Both the position numbers and the translations under genes were made by a program. Source: Corallium rubrum (lineage: Eukaryota; Cnidaria; Anthozoa; Scleralcyonacea; Coralliidae). Taken from it: DNA of 64,000 bases. The stretch covers positions 37,760,559 through 37,824,558 of the forward strand of contig OZ035998.1 of the NCBI GenBank assembly GCA_964035015.1, given 5' to 3'. The notes under the pieces were generated by a model. The model worked only from the letters and a program-made list of their open reading frames with translations. It had not been told where the DNA came from and searched no databases. Positions 62,925 to 64,000 of the stretch are shown in pieces (within the stretch, counting starts at the first letter, position 1; each line of letters starts with the position of its first letter).

Positions 62925-63150
62925 TCAGGGCCGTATCCAGGCGGTTTGAGACGCCGGTACACCGGTTTGGGCGTCCAAACTAGGCGCCCAAAAATATAAA
63001 CTAACTACAATCTGAGAGTTTTTTCAAAAACCGTACAAGAATTTAAAAATCACCCCTCAGAATGTAAAAATTCACATCTCAAAATGTAGGAAATGGCATT
63101 TTCTAAATTTCATAATTTTCCGGGGGGCATGCCCCCGGACCCCCTAGAGC
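62925..63150. mobile_element. hAT-like end sequences
   Basis: CAGGGCCGTATCCAGGCGG at 62927 and GGGGGGCATGCCCCCGGACC at 63122 look like hAT terminal or subterminal blocks. No duplication identified. Confidence 0.45.
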
Positions 63151-63239
63151 GTTTCTACTATGTGTTAGGTCCACACAATATTTTGGGTTAATAATTGTCA
63201 GTTGTTTGCTGTACAAGCTGTGTTAGTTAGTAATACTCA

Positions 63240-63345
63240 GAAAACTCTGAGCTCTAAGCGGGACTCGAACCCACAACCTTTTGAATGCTAGCCAGACGCT
63301 CTAACCATTGAGCCACAAGAACACAGATAGCGGAGCAAGGTTAAT
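63240..63345 (-). mobile_element. tRNA-derived SINE head
   Basis: Minus strand: TTGTGGCTCAATGGTTAGAG (box A), anticodon-like CTAGCAT, GGTTCGAGTCCCGC (box B), then AGAGCTCAGAGTTTTC. A different subfamily from 60338. Confidence 0.7.
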
Positions 63346-63599
63346 TAAGGTACTTATACCTTAGACTGTGCCCAGTCCTCTAGGAACGAGTCTTAACCGC
63401 TCGGTTACAAGTATTTGTTGGTCTACAAGTCGCGTTGTAACAGTAAGTTTCCAGTTAAACACTGTTATTTTATTGGGTTAAGTTTACGAATGTTTGGGGG
63501 GTTAAGGTTAATGCACCCGAAACGATCATATATATTTTAAAATCACAATTATCTATATAAAAACTATTATATAGAATTAACATCAAGTACCAACAATTA

Positions 63600-63655
63600 T
63601 GACGTCATATACCGATGACGTCATATACCTATGATGTCATATAACGATGACGTCA
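63600..63655. repeat. 16-bp tandem array of CRE-like palindromes
   Basis: TGACGTCA at 63600, 63616 and 63648 and the variant TGATGTCA at 63632, exactly 16 bases apart, unit close to TGACGTCATATACCGA. No gene starts nearby. Confidence 0.85.
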
Positions 63656-63689
63656 TCATTTTGTCTTCCCCACTCTCCCAGGTCTGGCG

Positions 63690-64000
63690 ACGCCACTGGG
63701 TTCCAGTCCCAGCCAGGCCAAATAGAGTTTTCTCTACTTGTTCGGTATGGTTCATCACTCGAAGCCAGTAACACATTATTATTCTCCACCCGGAGTTCAC
63801 TGTCCCATAATAATTATTCAAGAGTAAAGTTAATTTAAACATCGTCCGTCATGTCGCCTTCGCAGTCACTTCTGTTAAACCTCGATTCAAAACCGTTAAG
63901 AAACTGAACGGAGGCGCGGATGAGGGGAGAATGGAAAGAAGTAAGGAGAACACGAAGCCTCGCCAGAAGCCACACCCAATGCAACGTGTATACGTGGGCG
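63690..64000 (+). mobile_element. tRNA-derived SINE body, runs off right edge
   Basis: Begins CCCAGCCAGGCCAAATAGAG without the tRNA head and follows the body of 60400-60680 to the window end (CACACCCAATGCAACGTG). Confidence 0.8.

Overview
The window looks like a piece of an animal genome, most probably a cnidarian (anthozoan such as a stony coral or sea anemone). Genes are intron-rich with GT-AG introns, the DNA between exons is A+T-rich, and it is packed with short inverted-repeat transposons, hAT and TTAA-flanked elements, tRNA- and 5S-derived SINEs, Penelope-type hammerhead motifs and long (AT)n tracts. The phylum is an inference from repeat style and gene content; no species-specific marker was identified.

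Left and centre (304-39161, minus strand): the 5' part of one integrin alpha-subunit gene. I traced 17 coding exons by hand. Each has an AG acceptor and a GT donor (exon 1 a start instead), and codon phase is continuous across all 16 junctions. Together they encode about 525 residues: signal peptide, a complete seven-bladed FG-GAP beta-propeller without an I domain, and the start of the thigh domain. The rest of the gene lies beyond the left edge. Introns hold nearly all the transposons and satellites of the left 39 kb, including a canonical hammerhead ribozyme (20363-20404, minus strand), a tRNA/5S chimeric SINE (about 9225-9535), a long 9-bp satellite just upstream of exon 7 and a tetranucleotide array that almost fills intron 9.

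39162-50100: no gene recognised. Here are a hAT element, foldback MITEs, long (AT)n tracts, a LINE remnant, a Tc1/mariner-like element and a tRNA-derived SINE.

50121-55112 (plus strand): an intact single-exon ORF of 1663 codons, a very large multipass membrane protein built from tandem copies of a membrane module with a VD-P...WR-P signature, followed by a second membrane block and a long hydrophilic tail. I do not recognise the family. It is the strongest candidate for an undescribed protein here.

55113-64000: no gene recognised. This part holds foldback MITEs, a duplicated segment (about 58640-59250 and 61930-62590), several tRNA-derived SINEs, a broken LINE C-terminus and a short 16-bp tandem array of CRE-like palindromes at 63600. 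The two genes show no functional link, so the window reads as two unrelated loci in a transposon-rich landscape.
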